Assembly: GCA_022819505.1 (NCBI GenBank)
Contig: JAJEHD010000018.1
Span: 496,001 to 560,000, forward strand
DNA from: Acidimicrobiia bacterium
Lineage (GTDB): Bacteria > Actinomycetota > Acidimicrobiia > Acidimicrobiales > Aldehydirespiratoraceae
Reading direction: 5' to 3'
DNA length: 64,000 bases
A program made the translations under genes and the position numbers. The notes beneath the pieces were generated by a model. It saw only the letters and a list, made by a program, of their open reading frames with translations, was not told where the DNA came from and ran no database searches. Each line of letters begins with the position of its first letter. The first letter of the stretch is position 1. Shown here in pieces: positions 25,383 through 34,538 of the stretch.

Positions 25383-25430
25383 ATCTCGGTGTGAATTCTG
25401 TGCATACAAGACACACAACTCTCCCGAGAT
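25383..25430. promoter_or_regulatory. Inverted-repeat region upstream of the alpha/beta hydrolase gene
   Basis: In the 89-base gap after metY, ATCTCGG (25383-25389) and CCGAGAT (25424-25430) form 7-bp arms around an AT-rich core containing TGTGCATACAAGACACA. The core resembles GntR-type half-sites. It may be a promoter/operator region; no clear -35/-10 pair was seen. Confidence 0.3.
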
Positions 25431-25454
25431 CCAGTCAGAACGGGATGTAGCGCG

Positions 25455-26252
25455 GTGGAGACTCTCATCGATGGGCGGGTTGTGCGCTGCGCCACCGGCG
25501 GGCGCGGCCTCGACGGCGATGAGCCCGGCGTGGTGCTGGTGCACGGAGCGGGCGGCGACCGCACCGTCTGGCAGCTCCAGACCCGCTGGATCGCCCATCA
25601 CGGCTACCGGGCCGCGGCCGTTGACCTGCCCGGCCACGGCGGCAGCGAAGGACCCGCCCTCGACAGCCTCGCCGCGATGGGGGAGTGGCTGGCCACCGCG
25701 GTCGACGCGCTGGGTCTGGCACCGGCACATCTGGTGGGCCACTCGATGGGGACGTTCGTGGTGCTGGAGGCGGCCGCGCAGCGGCCCGAAGTGGCCCGCT
25801 CGCTGGTGCTGCTGGGGACGGCCGGCGCCATGCCCGTTCATCCGGCGCTGCAGGCCGCGGCCGACGCCGACGATCCCTTGGCCGGGCGGCTCATCACGTC
25901 CTGGGGCATCGGCAGCCGGGCCCACACCGGGGGGCACGCCTCGCCCGGAATGTGGCTCATCGGCGGCAACACCTCACTGCTGGACCGGGCCCGGCCGGGA
26001 GTGCTGGCCAACGACCTGGCCGCCTGCGACGCCTACGACGGCGCCGAGGCCGCCGCGGCCCGGGTGCGGTGCAGCGTGACGCTGGTGCTGGGCCGGGAGG
26101 ACAAGATGACCCCCAACAAGCGGGCCGCCGGGATGATCGACGCCTTCAGCGACGCCCGCACCGTGTACCTGGACCAGGTCGGTCACTTCCTGCAGATCGA
26201 GAGTCCGATCCCGGTCCGCGAAGCCATCGCGGCCGCCCTGGCCCACGCCTGA
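25455..26252 (+). CDS. Alpha/beta hydrolase
   Basis: 265 residues, cytoplasmic. VVLVHGAGGDRTVWQLQ gives the oxyanion region, GHSMG the nucleophile Ser (near residue 100), VLGREDKMTP the Asp loop, and DQVGHFLQIE the catalytic His, so the triad is complete. The substrate is not predictable; esters, lactones or meta-cleavage products are common. The start is GTG, without a clear ribosome binding site. It is followed 9 bases after the stop by a perfect palindrome. Confidence 0.82.
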   Translation: METLIDGRVVRCATGGRGLDGDEPGVVLVHGAGGDRTVWQLQTRWIAHHGYRAAAVDLPGHGGSEGPALDSLAAMGEWLATAVDALGLAPAHLVGHSMGTFVVLEAAAQRPEVARSLVLLGTAGAMPVHPALQAAADADDPLAGRLITSWGIGSRAHTGGHASPGMWLIGGNTSLLDRARPGVLANDLAACDAYDGAEAAAARVRCSVTLVLGREDKMTPNKRAAGMIDAFSDARTVYLDQVGHFLQIESPIPVREAIAAALAHA

Positions 26253-26261
26253 CCGGGCCTG

Positions 26262-26281
26262 CTCTACCGAAATCGGTAGAG
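26262..26281. terminator. Perfect 20-bp palindrome after hydrolase gene (terminator or operator)
   Basis: CTCTACCGA-AA-TCGGTAGAG has perfect 9-bp arms with a 2-base centre, directly behind the hydrolase stop. On the plus strand it is followed by AAACCCG rather than T residues; on the minus strand a short A/T stretch is absent too. It could be a non-canonical terminator or an operator for the MFS gene at 26336. Confidence 0.4.
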
Positions 26282-26335
26282 AAACCCGTCATATAGGAGC
26301 AAAACCCGTGCAGATTTGAGGGCGGCATCCGGGGT

Positions 26336-27697
26336 GTGACGGAAGTCACGTTTGAGTCGTCTCCGCGCCCGCGGTCGCTGACTTACCATCCCGCGGTGGC
26401 GTCCGGTGCGGTGGTGCGTCCTGATCCTGGCGATGACGGGCTGTCGGGCGGGCCGTGGATCGAGTCGCGCGGCGACGGGCTCGGAGCGGTCCGGTCTCTG
26501 CTGGCCGGCGTGGTCCTCGTCATGTCCTGCAACGGCCTGCTGCGGGTCGCGCTCGGAGTGCGGGCCGAACTGGAGGACTTCGGGCTGGCCGTGACCGGCG
26601 TGGTGATGGCCGGCTACTTCCTGGGCTTCCTGTTCGGGACCAGGACAGCCGAGTACTTCATCGCCACCGTCGGGCACATCCGGGTGTTCGCGGCCCTGGC
26701 CTCGGTGGGCTCGGCCGCCTCGATCCTCCATGTGATCTGGGTCGATCCCGTGTCGTGGACCGTGCTGAGGTTCGCCTACGGCCTTTGTCTGGCCGGCCTG
26801 CTGGTCACCGTCGAGTCGTGGCTCAACGACATGGCCACCAACGCCACCCGCGGCCGGATGCTGTCGCGCTACATGATCGTGACCATGGGCGGGCTGGGCG
26901 CCGGCCAACTCATGCTGAACATCGCCGACCCCGGCAGCTTCGAACTGTTCGTGGTGTCCTCCGCGCTGATCTCGGTGGCGCTGGTGCCGGTGGCGCTGTC
27001 GGCCTCCACCGCGCCGCCATTGGTGGTGCCCGAGCCGATCTCGCTGCGCGACATCGTCAAGGTCGCGCCCCTCGGGCTGCTCACCGCGTTCTGGGTCGGG
27101 GTCTCGCAGGGCTGCCTCATGGGCCTGGGAGCGTTCTACGCAGCCACGGAGGGACTGTCGAACACCCGGATCTCGCTGTTCGTGGTGTCGCCAATCGTGG
27201 GGTCGGTGGTGTTCCAGTGGCTCGTCGGGAGCGCTTCCGACAGGATGCCGCGCCGCTACGTCATCCTCGTCGTAGCGGTCGTCGCGGCCTCCTCCGCGGG
27301 CGTTCACCTGCTGGTGGCCCCCGGATCGCCGCTGTCGCTGCTGCTGATGTTCGCCCACGGCGGCTCGACGTTCCCGCTGTACTCGCTGGCCGTGGCCACC
27401 ACCGCCGACAGCGTTGCGCCAGCGCAGTTGACCGGAGCGAGCGCCTCGCTGGTGCGGACCAGCGGAGTCGGTGCCGTGATCGGCCCCACTCTGGGTGGAG
27501 CCCTCATGGCGGCTGTCGCGCTCGAGGCATTCTTCGCGGTCCTGGTCGGGGCCCACGGCGTGATCGCGCTGTACGTCGTGTACCGCATGTTCGTAAAGCC
27601 CCCACCGCCGGTGGCGGAGCAGGGCCAGTTCGATCCCTGGCCGGTGCGGGCCTCGGCGGTGGCCGCGAACCTGCTGCGCCGCCCCCGCCGTCCCTAG
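26336..27697 (+). CDS. MFS transporter, YcaD-like
   Basis: 453-residue inner-membrane protein with about 12 hydrophobic segments after a ~50-residue polar N-terminus. The pattern VVMAGYFLGFLFGT and the loop VESWLNDMATNATRGRMLSRYM match the YcaD-type MFS subgroup, whose substrates are unknown. The GTG start overlaps a small inverted repeat (GTGAC-GGAA-GTCAC); a start within the next 20 codons is also possible. Stands alone between the hydrolase and the peptide-type ABC operon. Confidence 0.8.
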   Translation: MTEVTFESSPRPRSLTYHPAVASGAVVRPDPGDDGLSGGPWIESRGDGLGAVRSLLAGVVLVMSCNGLLRVALGVRAELEDFGLAVTGVVMAGYFLGFLFGTRTAEYFIATVGHIRVFAALASVGSAASILHVIWVDPVSWTVLRFAYGLCLAGLLVTVESWLNDMATNATRGRMLSRYMIVTMGGLGAGQLMLNIADPGSFELFVVSSALISVALVPVALSASTAPPLVVPEPISLRDIVKVAPLGLLTAFWVGVSQGCLMGLGAFYAATEGLSNTRISLFVVSPIVGSVVFQWLVGSASDRMPRRYVILVVAVVAASSAGVHLLVAPGSPLSLLLMFAHGGSTFPLYSLAVATTADSVAPAQLTGASASLVRTSGVGAVIGPTLGGALMAAVALEAFFAVLVGAHGVIALYVVYRMFVKPPPPVAEQGQFDPWPVRASAVAANLLRRPRRP

Positions 27698-27761
27698 CGA
27701 GGAGCCGTCCCCGCTCCGAACGCTGCTACGACCGGGGCGATAACGCCTATTGTTCGCAGTC

Positions 27762-29555
27762 ATGCGAGCACGGCAAGACACTCGTCGCCGGATGTGCTGG
27801 GGGATCTTGGTGGTCCTCGCTCTGATGGCCGCAGCCTGTGGCGGCTCCGACGAATCCACCGAGAGCTCCGCGCAACGGGCAGTCTCGGAGACCGATGACG
27901 CCGGCGCCGGGAGCCCGGATACCGCACAGTCCTCCGAACCGGACCTTGAGAGCACCGCGACCGCGGCGACGGAGCGGCCCGGCGGGGAGATCGTGCTGGC
28001 GGTTGAGCAATGGCCCGAGTGCCTCAACCCGTTCACATCCTGCGCCAACGCGACATGGATGATCTGGTCGGTGCTCGTGCACGTCCTGCCCGGCCTCATG
28101 GAGTACGACATCGACAACAACATCCGGGCCTCACCGGTGCTGGCGGAAGCGCCGACGGTGGAGAACGGCGGAGCGGTGCTCAACGACGACGGCACCCTCA
28201 CCATCACGTACCGCCTCAACGATGAGGCCCGCTGGAGCGATGGCACCCCCATCACCAGCACCGACGTGTGGTTCACATGGAGGGCGAAGCTCGACACCGA
28301 GGGCTCGCTCAACACCATCGGGTACGACCTAATCACCGCGGTGGACCATGACGACCCGCTGACTGCGGTGGTCACGTTCTCCGAACCTTACGCGCCCTGG
28401 CGGTACCTGTTCGACGCGATCCTGCCCGCCCACGCCTTCGACGGCTCCACCGACATCTCCAGCCACTGGAACGACACGATCCCGATCTCGGGCGGGCCCT
28501 GGCTCCAGGAGTCGTGGAGCCAGGAACAGCACATCCTCGTCCCCAACGAGAACTACTGGGTTCCTGACCGCATGCCTCTGGTGGACCGGGTGGTGATGGT
28601 GCCCAGGGAGGACACCGACACCGAGATCGTGGCCCTCCAGACGGGAGAGGTCATGGCCGCCTTCCCCCAGCCGTTCCCCGGTGCCAAGGAGCGTCTGGCC
28701 CCGCCGCTGGAGTTCGTGGCGGGAGCGGGCACCTACATCGAGGGACTGTGGATCAACCAGATCGCGCCCGACCGGCAGTTCGAGATCACCAAGAACGTGC
28801 GCCAGGCCCTCGCTTACTCCCTCGACCGGGAGCGCATCGCCGATGTGGCCCTCGGGCCCATCATCGACGATCCGGTGGTGCTGCAGTGCGCGGGCTGGAA
28901 TCCAGCCTTCGGCGACTGGTGCGCTGACGACTTCGCCCACTACCGCCAGGACATGGCAAGGGTCACCGAACTGCTCACCGCGGAGGGCTGGACCCGACCC
29001 GACCCCGACGGTCTGTGGGTCAACGCAGACGGCGTCGAGCTGGTCCTGCAATGGAACACCGTGGCCGGGAACAAGCGCCGCGAGGACGTGCAGGCGTTGG
29101 TGGCCGAGATGACCAGGCCTTTCGGCATGGGCTGGGAGATCATCAACTACGACCCGGGCGAGCTGTTCCAGAACCGGCTGCCGGCCATGAACTTCGGCCC
29201 GGTGGCTCTGTTCGCAAACAGCACCAGCCCCGATCCGACCGTCACCGCCCACTACGACATCAACGGCATTCCGAGCGAGGAGAACGGCTTCAGCGGCCAG
29301 AACTTCACCGCCTACGCCAGCCAGCAGGCCAGCGACCTCGCCTTCGCCATCGACGCCGAGATCGACGAAGCGGCCCGACTCGAGCTCGTGCGCGAGCTGG
29401 GCACCCTGCTGGGCACCGACGTCCCCTGGATCCCGCTGTACGTCCTGCCCAACCTGCTCGCCTGGAACCCGGCGGTACTGGACGGACCGGGCGGCTGGGT
29501 GTCGAGCGTCTACGGCGGCTTCTACGACATGTACGACTGGACCGTCATCGGGTGA
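27762..29555 (+). CDS. Peptide/nickel-type ABC transporter substrate-binding lipoprotein
   Basis: 597 residues; signal peptide with lipobox MAAAC then a Ser/Thr/Glu-rich linker (to about residue 65), so it is anchored outside the membrane. The body is an SBP family-5 fold: GGEIVLAVEQWPECLNPFT at the start, WSDGTPITSTDVWFTW, NVRQALAYSLDRERIADV near the middle. It opens an operon with two permeases and one ATPase. ATG at 27762 was chosen over a TTG at 27750. The ligand is probably an oligopeptide, opine or glycoside. Confidence 0.87.
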   Translation: MRARQDTRRRMCWGILVVLALMAAACGGSDESTESSAQRAVSETDDAGAGSPDTAQSSEPDLESTATAATERPGGEIVLAVEQWPECLNPFTSCANATWMIWSVLVHVLPGLMEYDIDNNIRASPVLAEAPTVENGGAVLNDDGTLTITYRLNDEARWSDGTPITSTDVWFTWRAKLDTEGSLNTIGYDLITAVDHDDPLTAVVTFSEPYAPWRYLFDAILPAHAFDGSTDISSHWNDTIPISGGPWLQESWSQEQHILVPNENYWVPDRMPLVDRVVMVPREDTDTEIVALQTGEVMAAFPQPFPGAKERLAPPLEFVAGAGTYIEGLWINQIAPDRQFEITKNVRQALAYSLDRERIADVALGPIIDDPVVLQCAGWNPAFGDWCADDFAHYRQDMARVTELLTAEGWTRPDPDGLWVNADGVELVLQWNTVAGNKRREDVQALVAEMTRPFGMGWEIINYDPGELFQNRLPAMNFGPVALFANSTSPDPTVTAHYDINGIPSEENGFSGQNFTAYASQQASDLAFAIDAEIDEAARLELVRELGTLLGTDVPWIPLYVLPNLLAWNPAVLDGPGGWVSSVYGGFYDMYDWTVIG

Positions 29556-29609
29556 GCCCGTGCGCTGTTGTCGGGTGGTTGACTCCGGTTCGCGTCGGGT
29601 GAGCCGCCG

Positions 29610-30590
29610 TTGATCCGCTACGCGGCGCGGCGGTTGGCGGTCACCGCGCCGATCCTGCTGCTGATCTCTCTGGCCACCTTCTGGGCCGCGGGCCAGATCG
29701 CCAGTCCCGCGGCCCAGTTGACCGTCAATCCCCGCATCAGCGCCGAGGCCCGCAAGGCCTACATCGACTCTCTAGGAATCGAAGACCCCTTCGGGACGCG
29801 CTATCTGACGTGGCTGGGCAACTTCGTGACCGGCGACCTCGGCACGTCGCTGGTGCGCAACGGCCAGGACGTGTGGCCCTTCGTGGAGCGGGCCATGGCC
29901 AACACCCTGGTGCTGGTGGCGGTGGCGGTCGCGTTCTCGGTTGCTGCCGGCCTCGCCATCGGCACGCTCTCCGCGATCCGCCGGGGGACCCTGATCGATC
30001 ACGGCGCCACTGCGGTGTCGTTCCTGGGCATCTCGATCCCGCCGTTCTGGCTCGGCCTGATGCTCCAGCTCTTCTTCGGCCTGTACCTGGCCAACTGGCT
30101 GGGCGTCGGTCCGCCCCTGCTGCCCACCGCCGGGATCTACTCGCCGGGCCAGCAGGGGTTCGACATGATCGACCGGGCGCGCCACCTGGCCTTGCCGGCG
30201 ATGACGCTGTCATTGCAGTTGGTGGCGGTCTACAGCCGGTACATGCGGGCCTCCATGCTGGACGTGATGGGGTCGGACTTCATCCGCACGGCCCGGGCCA
30301 AGGGCCTTCGCGAGCCTGCGGTCGTGGTCCGCCACGGTGTGCGCAACGCGCTCATCCCGGTGACCACCCAGGCGGCCGTCGACGTGGGCCTGCTGGTAGG
30401 TGGCCTCATCGTCACCGAGCGGGTGTTCCAGTACCCGGGCATGGGCTTGCTGTTCCTCGACGCCCTCAACGCCGGCGACTACCCGATACTGCTAGCCACG
30501 GTGATGATCGTGTCGGCCGCGGTGTTCTTGATGAACCTGGCCGCCGACCTGCTCTACGCCGTGCTCGACCCCAGGATCCGCCGTGTCTGA
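29610..30590 (+). CDS. ABC transporter permease, DppB type
   Basis: 326 residues from a TTG start giving MIRYAARRL, the usual N-terminus for this family. Six hydrophobic segments are visible. The cytoplasmic EAA loop (around FIRTARAKGLREPAVVVRHG) contacts the ATPase. It overlaps the next permease by eight bases and follows the binding protein by 54 bases. It forms the channel with the DppC-type subunit at 30583. Confidence 0.88.
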   Translation: MIRYAARRLAVTAPILLLISLATFWAAGQIASPAAQLTVNPRISAEARKAYIDSLGIEDPFGTRYLTWLGNFVTGDLGTSLVRNGQDVWPFVERAMANTLVLVAVAVAFSVAAGLAIGTLSAIRRGTLIDHGATAVSFLGISIPPFWLGLMLQLFFGLYLANWLGVGPPLLPTAGIYSPGQQGFDMIDRARHLALPAMTLSLQLVAVYSRYMRASMLDVMGSDFIRTARAKGLREPAVVVRHGVRNALIPVTTQAAVDVGLLVGGLIVTERVFQYPGMGLLFLDALNAGDYPILLATVMIVSAAVFLMNLAADLLYAVLDPRIRRV

Positions 30591-31497
30591 GCGGCCCGAG
30601 GGCGCCAGGCCGCCGGCACCGGGCGGCAGCGAGCAGCCGGACTACGCCCAGGCTCCGGAATGGCTGACGGTGCTGCGGCGGTTCCGGAGGCACCGGGCCG
30701 CGGTGGCGTCGACCCTGGTGCTGCTGATGGTGGTGGCGTGCGCCGCGGGGGCTGGAGTCATCGCGCCCCACGGAGCCACCGAGCAGCACCTCGACCGCAT
30801 CCTGGAGGCGCCGGGACGGGACTTCCTGCTGGGCAGCGACACACTCGGGCGCGACAACCTCAGCCGGATCCTCTACGGGGGCCGCATCTCGCTGCTGGTC
30901 GGCGGGGCGGTCGCGCTGATAAGCGGGGTGATCGGGACCTCTGTCGGACTCGTGGCCGGGTACTACGGTCGCTGGGTCGACGCCGTTCTGATGCGCCTGA
31001 CCGACACGATGCTGGCCCTACCCGGGCTGATGGTGGTGATCATCGCGGCCCGGATCCTTGGAGACGGGGTCTGGGACGTGGTGATCGTGCTGGCCGGGAT
31101 CACCTGGATGATCCCGGCCCGGATCGTGCGGGGCAAGGTGCTGGCCCTCAAGGAGCGCGAGTTCGTGGAGGCGGCCCGGGCGCTGGGTGTGCCCAACCGC
31201 AGGATCATCGTGCGCCACCTGCTGCCCAACCTGGCCGGCGAGGTGATGGTGTCGGTGTCGCTCACGGTGGCCGCGGCCATCCTGGCCGAGTCGACGCTCA
31301 GCTTCCTGGGCCTCGGCGTGAGCGCCACCCGCACCGCCACCTGGGGCAACATGCTGGGCGGCAACGAGGGATTCGTGATCATCGCGCCGTGGCTGGTGTG
31401 GGCGCCGGGCCTGGCCATCGTGGTGACCGCGCTGTGCGTGAACTTCGTCGGCGACGGGCTGCGCGACTCGCTCGACCCGACCCAGGACCACCGATGA
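30583..31497 (+). CDS. ABC transporter permease, DppC type
   Basis: 304 residues. A cytoplasmic N-terminus of about 45 residues precedes the first helix. FLLGSDTLGRDNLSRILYGGR is the signature segment of DppC/OppC permeases, and the EAA loop is REFVEAARALGVPNRRIIVRH. The GTG start overlaps the DppB-type gene, and its own stop overlaps the ATPase start (ATGA). Partner of the permease at 29610. Confidence 0.88.
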   Translation: MSERPEGARPPAPGGSEQPDYAQAPEWLTVLRRFRRHRAAVASTLVLLMVVACAAGAGVIAPHGATEQHLDRILEAPGRDFLLGSDTLGRDNLSRILYGGRISLLVGGAVALISGVIGTSVGLVAGYYGRWVDAVLMRLTDTMLALPGLMVVIIAARILGDGVWDVVIVLAGITWMIPARIVRGKVLALKEREFVEAARALGVPNRRIIVRHLLPNLAGEVMVSVSLTVAAAILAESTLSFLGLGVSATRTATWGNMLGGNEGFVIIAPWLVWAPGLAIVVTALCVNFVGDGLRDSLDPTQDHR

Positions 31498-32537
31498 CCG
31501 GCCGCACCGCAGAGACGGCACGGCCACCGACCGGCGAGGCCCTCCTGTCGGTGCGCAACCTCCGCACCGAGATCGAGACGGAGGACGGCACGCTGGTGGC
31601 CGTTAACGACATCAGCTTCGACCTGTTCGCCGGCGAGGTGCTGGCCGTGGTGGGGGAGTCGGGCTGCGGCAAGACGATGCTGGCCCTGTCCATCCTGGGA
31701 CTGCTCCCTTCTCCGGGGGCGAGCACGACCGCCGGCGAGGTGCGATTGGCGGGCGAGGACCTGCTGGCCGCCTCGCCGCAGCGGCGCCGCCAGGCGCGGG
31801 GCGCGGAGATAGCCATGATCTTCCAGGACCCGCTCACTGCTCTCAACCCCGTGCACCGCGTCGGGGACCAGATCGCGGAGATGCTCCGCGCCCACCGGCC
31901 GATGCGCCGCGCCGAGGCCAGCCGACGGGCCGAGGACCTGCTCGAGCGGGTCGGTATCCCCGACGCCGACCGGCGGGCCCGCTGCTATCCCCACGAGCTG
32001 TCGGGCGGGATGCGTCAGCGGGTCATGATCGCCATGGCGGTCGCCCTGGACCCCGTCGTGCTAATCGCCGACGAGCCGACCACCGCCCTGGACGCCACCG
32101 TGCAGGCCCAGGTGCTGGAGGTCATCTCGGAGGTGAGGCAGCGCATGTCGGGCGCCATGATGATCATCACCCACGACCTCGGGGTAGTCGCCGGTGCGGC
32201 CGACCGGGTGATGGTGATGTACGCCGGGCACTGCGTGGAGCGGGGCGATGTGCTCGACGTGTACCAGCGGCCATGCCATCCGTACACGGCCGGCCTGCTC
32301 GCCGCGGTGCCACGGCTGGACCGGACCGCGGCCCGGCTCACGCCCATCGCCGGCTCGCCGCCGGTGCCGATCGGTGCCGGCGCGGGGTGCAGCTTCGCGC
32401 CCCGCTGCCCCTTGGCCACCGGCATCTGCGAACAGCAGCGGCCCGACCTGCGCGGCCCCGGGGGCCGCCCGGCAGAGGCCGCTTCGATGGAGCCGGCCGT
32501 GGCCTGCCACCACTCTGCTGTCGAGGGTCCAAGCTGA
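31494..32537 (+). CDS. ABC transporter ATPase, DppD type
   Basis: 347 residues. Walker A GESGCGKTM, signature LSGGMRQRV, Walker B LIADEPTTALD and the C-terminal oligopeptide-transporter extension (CSFAPRCPLATGICEQQRP), typical of DppD/OppD. That extension's cysteines can bind an iron-sulfur cluster in some relatives. Only one ATPase gene is present; Dpp systems usually have DppD and DppF. The downstream neighbour at 32601 is unrelated, so this protein either homodimerises or pairs with an ATPase encoded elsewhere. Confidence 0.87.
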   Translation: MTGRTAETARPPTGEALLSVRNLRTEIETEDGTLVAVNDISFDLFAGEVLAVVGESGCGKTMLALSILGLLPSPGASTTAGEVRLAGEDLLAASPQRRRQARGAEIAMIFQDPLTALNPVHRVGDQIAEMLRAHRPMRRAEASRRAEDLLERVGIPDADRRARCYPHELSGGMRQRVMIAMAVALDPVVLIADEPTTALDATVQAQVLEVISEVRQRMSGAMMIITHDLGVVAGAADRVMVMYAGHCVERGDVLDVYQRPCHPYTAGLLAAVPRLDRTAARLTPIAGSPPVPIGAGAGCSFAPRCPLATGICEQQRPDLRGPGGRPAEAASMEPAVACHHSAVEGPS

Positions 32538-32600
32538 CGGAGTTGCCATTAGCATTGCGGCTGCAGAGAACTCGCGGGTTGCAGATGAAGGGAGCGCACG

Positions 32601-32966
32601 ATGGCGGCAAGAAGCTCGTCGGCTTGGCACGCATGGGTCGAGGGGGTGTTCGACGACCGGGTCAACCGGTCCCGGCCCCGCGCGCTGAGGGCGCTCGCAG
32701 AGTGGGCGGCAGCCTCAGTGGCAGTGAATGGCGACGTCTACTCGGGAATCTCCGCCGGGTATGCGGCCGTGTCGCGCGCCGCCGAGTCGCCCGAGGCGAC
32801 GATCCGGGCTGCCCGCTACGCCATCTGGCATGCGGTCACGTCGCTGCGCGAGACCAGTCCCGACGATGTCGACGTGTGGCACTTCGAGCTGCACGCCGCG
32901 GGCGAACTCATCGGCCTGCGCCTGCCCGACCGTCCCCACCTGGCTGATCTGTCCGTAGCCGGCTGA
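32601..32966 (+). CDS. Hypothetical protein (121 residues)
   Basis: Soluble, mostly helical protein rich in Ala, Arg and Trp (MAARSSSAWHAWVEGVFDDR). No domain is recognised and no membrane segment is present. The ATG has GAAGGGAG upstream at good spacing. It follows the ABC ATPase by 63 bases, so it may be a last operon gene or have its own promoter. It converges on the MttB gene with nine bases between. Confidence 0.55.
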   Translation: MAARSSSAWHAWVEGVFDDRVNRSRPRALRALAEWAAASVAVNGDVYSGISAGYAAVSRAAESPEATIRAARYAIWHAVTSLRETSPDDVDVWHFELHAAGELIGLRLPDRPHLADLSVAG

Positions 32967-32975
32967 CCCGTCCGG

Positions 32976-34508
32976 TCAGCCGATCTCGTCGGGCATCTCC
33001 GCCTTGCGTCTAGCGACGTAGTCGCGCAGCTCGGCGTCCACTGCGCCGTCCATCGGCGGCGGCTCGTAGCCGGCCAGGAGCTGCTTCCAGCGGGCGTTGG
33101 CCCGCTGGGCAGCCGACAGGGACCCCTCCTCGGCCCACTGCTCGTAGCTGGCCGCGTCGCAGAGGTCCGAGCGCCAGAAGGCGTTCTCGAAGTTGGCCAG
33201 CGTGTGCGGGTTGCCCAGGAAGTGGTCGCCGTGGGCGTTGGTGCGGAACGCCTCCATGGCCTGACCGTTGTCGCTGGTGTCCACGCCCCGGGCCCAGACC
33301 TCCATGGCGCCGAGCTGGTCGGCGTCGAGGATCAGCTTCTCGTAGCCGAGGGCCAGCCCGCCCTCCTGCCAGCCCGCGGCGTGCAGCACGAAGTTCACCC
33401 CGGCCTGCACGGTGGGGAACAGGGTGTGGGCCGACTCGTAGGCGGCTTGGGCGTCGGGCAGCTTCGAGGAGGTGAACTGCCCGCCGGAGCGGAACGGCAC
33501 ACCGACCCGGCGGGCCAGCGAGGCCATCACGTAGATGGCCTGACCGGCCTCGGGCGTGCCGAAGGTGGGCGCCCCGGTGGCCATCGACATCGACGACGCG
33601 AACGTCCCGAACACCACCGGCGCGCCGGGCCGGACCAGCTGCAGGTAGGCCATGCCCGACAGGGCCTCGGCCAGGGCCTGAGCGGCCAGGCCGGCCACCG
33701 TCACCGGCGACATCGCCCCGGCCAGGATGAACGGGCTGATGATGCAGGCCTGGTTGGCCCGGGCGTAGGTGGTGGCCGCGCCGAGCATAGTGGCGTCCCA
33801 GCGCATGGGGGAGGAGGCGTTGATCAGCGACGTCATCACCGTCCGGTCGGCGAGGTCGCCGCCGAACGCGATGCGGGCCATCTCGACGGAGTCGGCGGCG
33901 CGGGATGCGGCGGTAACCGAGCCCATGAACGGCTTGTCGCTGTAGCGCAGGTGGGCGTACACCATGTCGAGGTGCCGCTTGTTGACCGGCACATCCACCG
34001 GCTCGCACACCGTGCCCCCGCTGTGGTGCAGCTGGGGAAGGGAGTAGGCGAGCTTCACGACGTTCTCGAAGTCCTCCAGCGTCGCGTAGCGGCGGCCCCG
34101 GTCCAGATCCATCACGAACGGAGACCCGTAGTTCGGAGCGAAGACGGTGGCGTCACCGCCCACCTTCACGCTGCGAGCGGGGTTGCGGGCGTGCTGGGTG
34201 TAGACGGCGGGCGCGTTGTCCTGCACGATCCGGCGGCACAGCCCGGGCGGGAACCGCACCAGCTCGCCGTCTACGTCCGCGCCGGCGGCACGCCACAGGT
34301 CCAGCGCCTCGGGAAAGTCCTGGAAGGCGATGCCGACCTCCGACAGGATCGTCTCGGCGTTGTGTTCGATCAGCTCCAGGCCCTCGTCGTCGAGCAGGTC
34401 CACCGGCGGCAGCCGCCGGACCAGATACGGCGCCGTCTCCGCCGAGGCGGCTCGCGCCGCCCGCCGGCCGGCCCTGCCCCCGCCTCTGCGTCCTCGTGCC
34501 TCGCTCAC
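32976..34508 (-). CDS. MttB-family methyltransferase without pyrrolysine, corrinoid-operon copy
   Basis: 510 residues; paralogue of the 13372 gene. The core HAAGWQEGGLALGYEKLILDA lines up with MttB, with no in-frame amber stop. It is the last gene of an operon that also encodes a B12-binding protein, a methyl-THF methyltransferase and a RamA-like activator, so it probably moves a methyl from a quaternary amine to the corrinoid protein at 38594. The substrate is likely a betaine-type compound rather than trimethylamine. The N-terminus is Arg/Gly/Ala rich for about 25 residues, so the true start may be slightly downstream. Confidence 0.87.
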   Translation of the reverse strand: MSEARGRRGGGRAGRRAARAASAETAPYLVRRLPPVDLLDDEGLELIEHNAETILSEVGIAFQDFPEALDLWRAAGADVDGELVRFPPGLCRRIVQDNAPAVYTQHARNPARSVKVGGDATVFAPNYGSPFVMDLDRGRRYATLEDFENVVKLAYSLPQLHHSGGTVCEPVDVPVNKRHLDMVYAHLRYSDKPFMGSVTAASRAADSVEMARIAFGGDLADRTVMTSLINASSPMRWDATMLGAATTYARANQACIISPFILAGAMSPVTVAGLAAQALAEALSGMAYLQLVRPGAPVVFGTFASSMSMATGAPTFGTPEAGQAIYVMASLARRVGVPFRSGGQFTSSKLPDAQAAYESAHTLFPTVQAGVNFVLHAAGWQEGGLALGYEKLILDADQLGAMEVWARGVDTSDNGQAMEAFRTNAHGDHFLGNPHTLANFENAFWRSDLCDAASYEQWAEEGSLSAAQRANARWKQLLAGYEPPPMDGAVDAELRDYVARRKAEMPDEIG

Positions 34509-34538
34509 GGTGCGACGCTCATGGTTGCGTCCCTGGGA

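Noticed and set aside
26264..28375. Long minus-strand open frame (over 700 codons) opposite the MFS and SBP genes
   Set aside because: It is antisense to two clear genes, has no recognisable domain and is rich in His, Arg and Gly as expected for the shadow of a GC-rich gene.
13372..34508. Pyrrolysine readthrough in the two MttB-like genes
   Set aside because: Neither gene contains an in-frame amber codon; both are full length without suppression.
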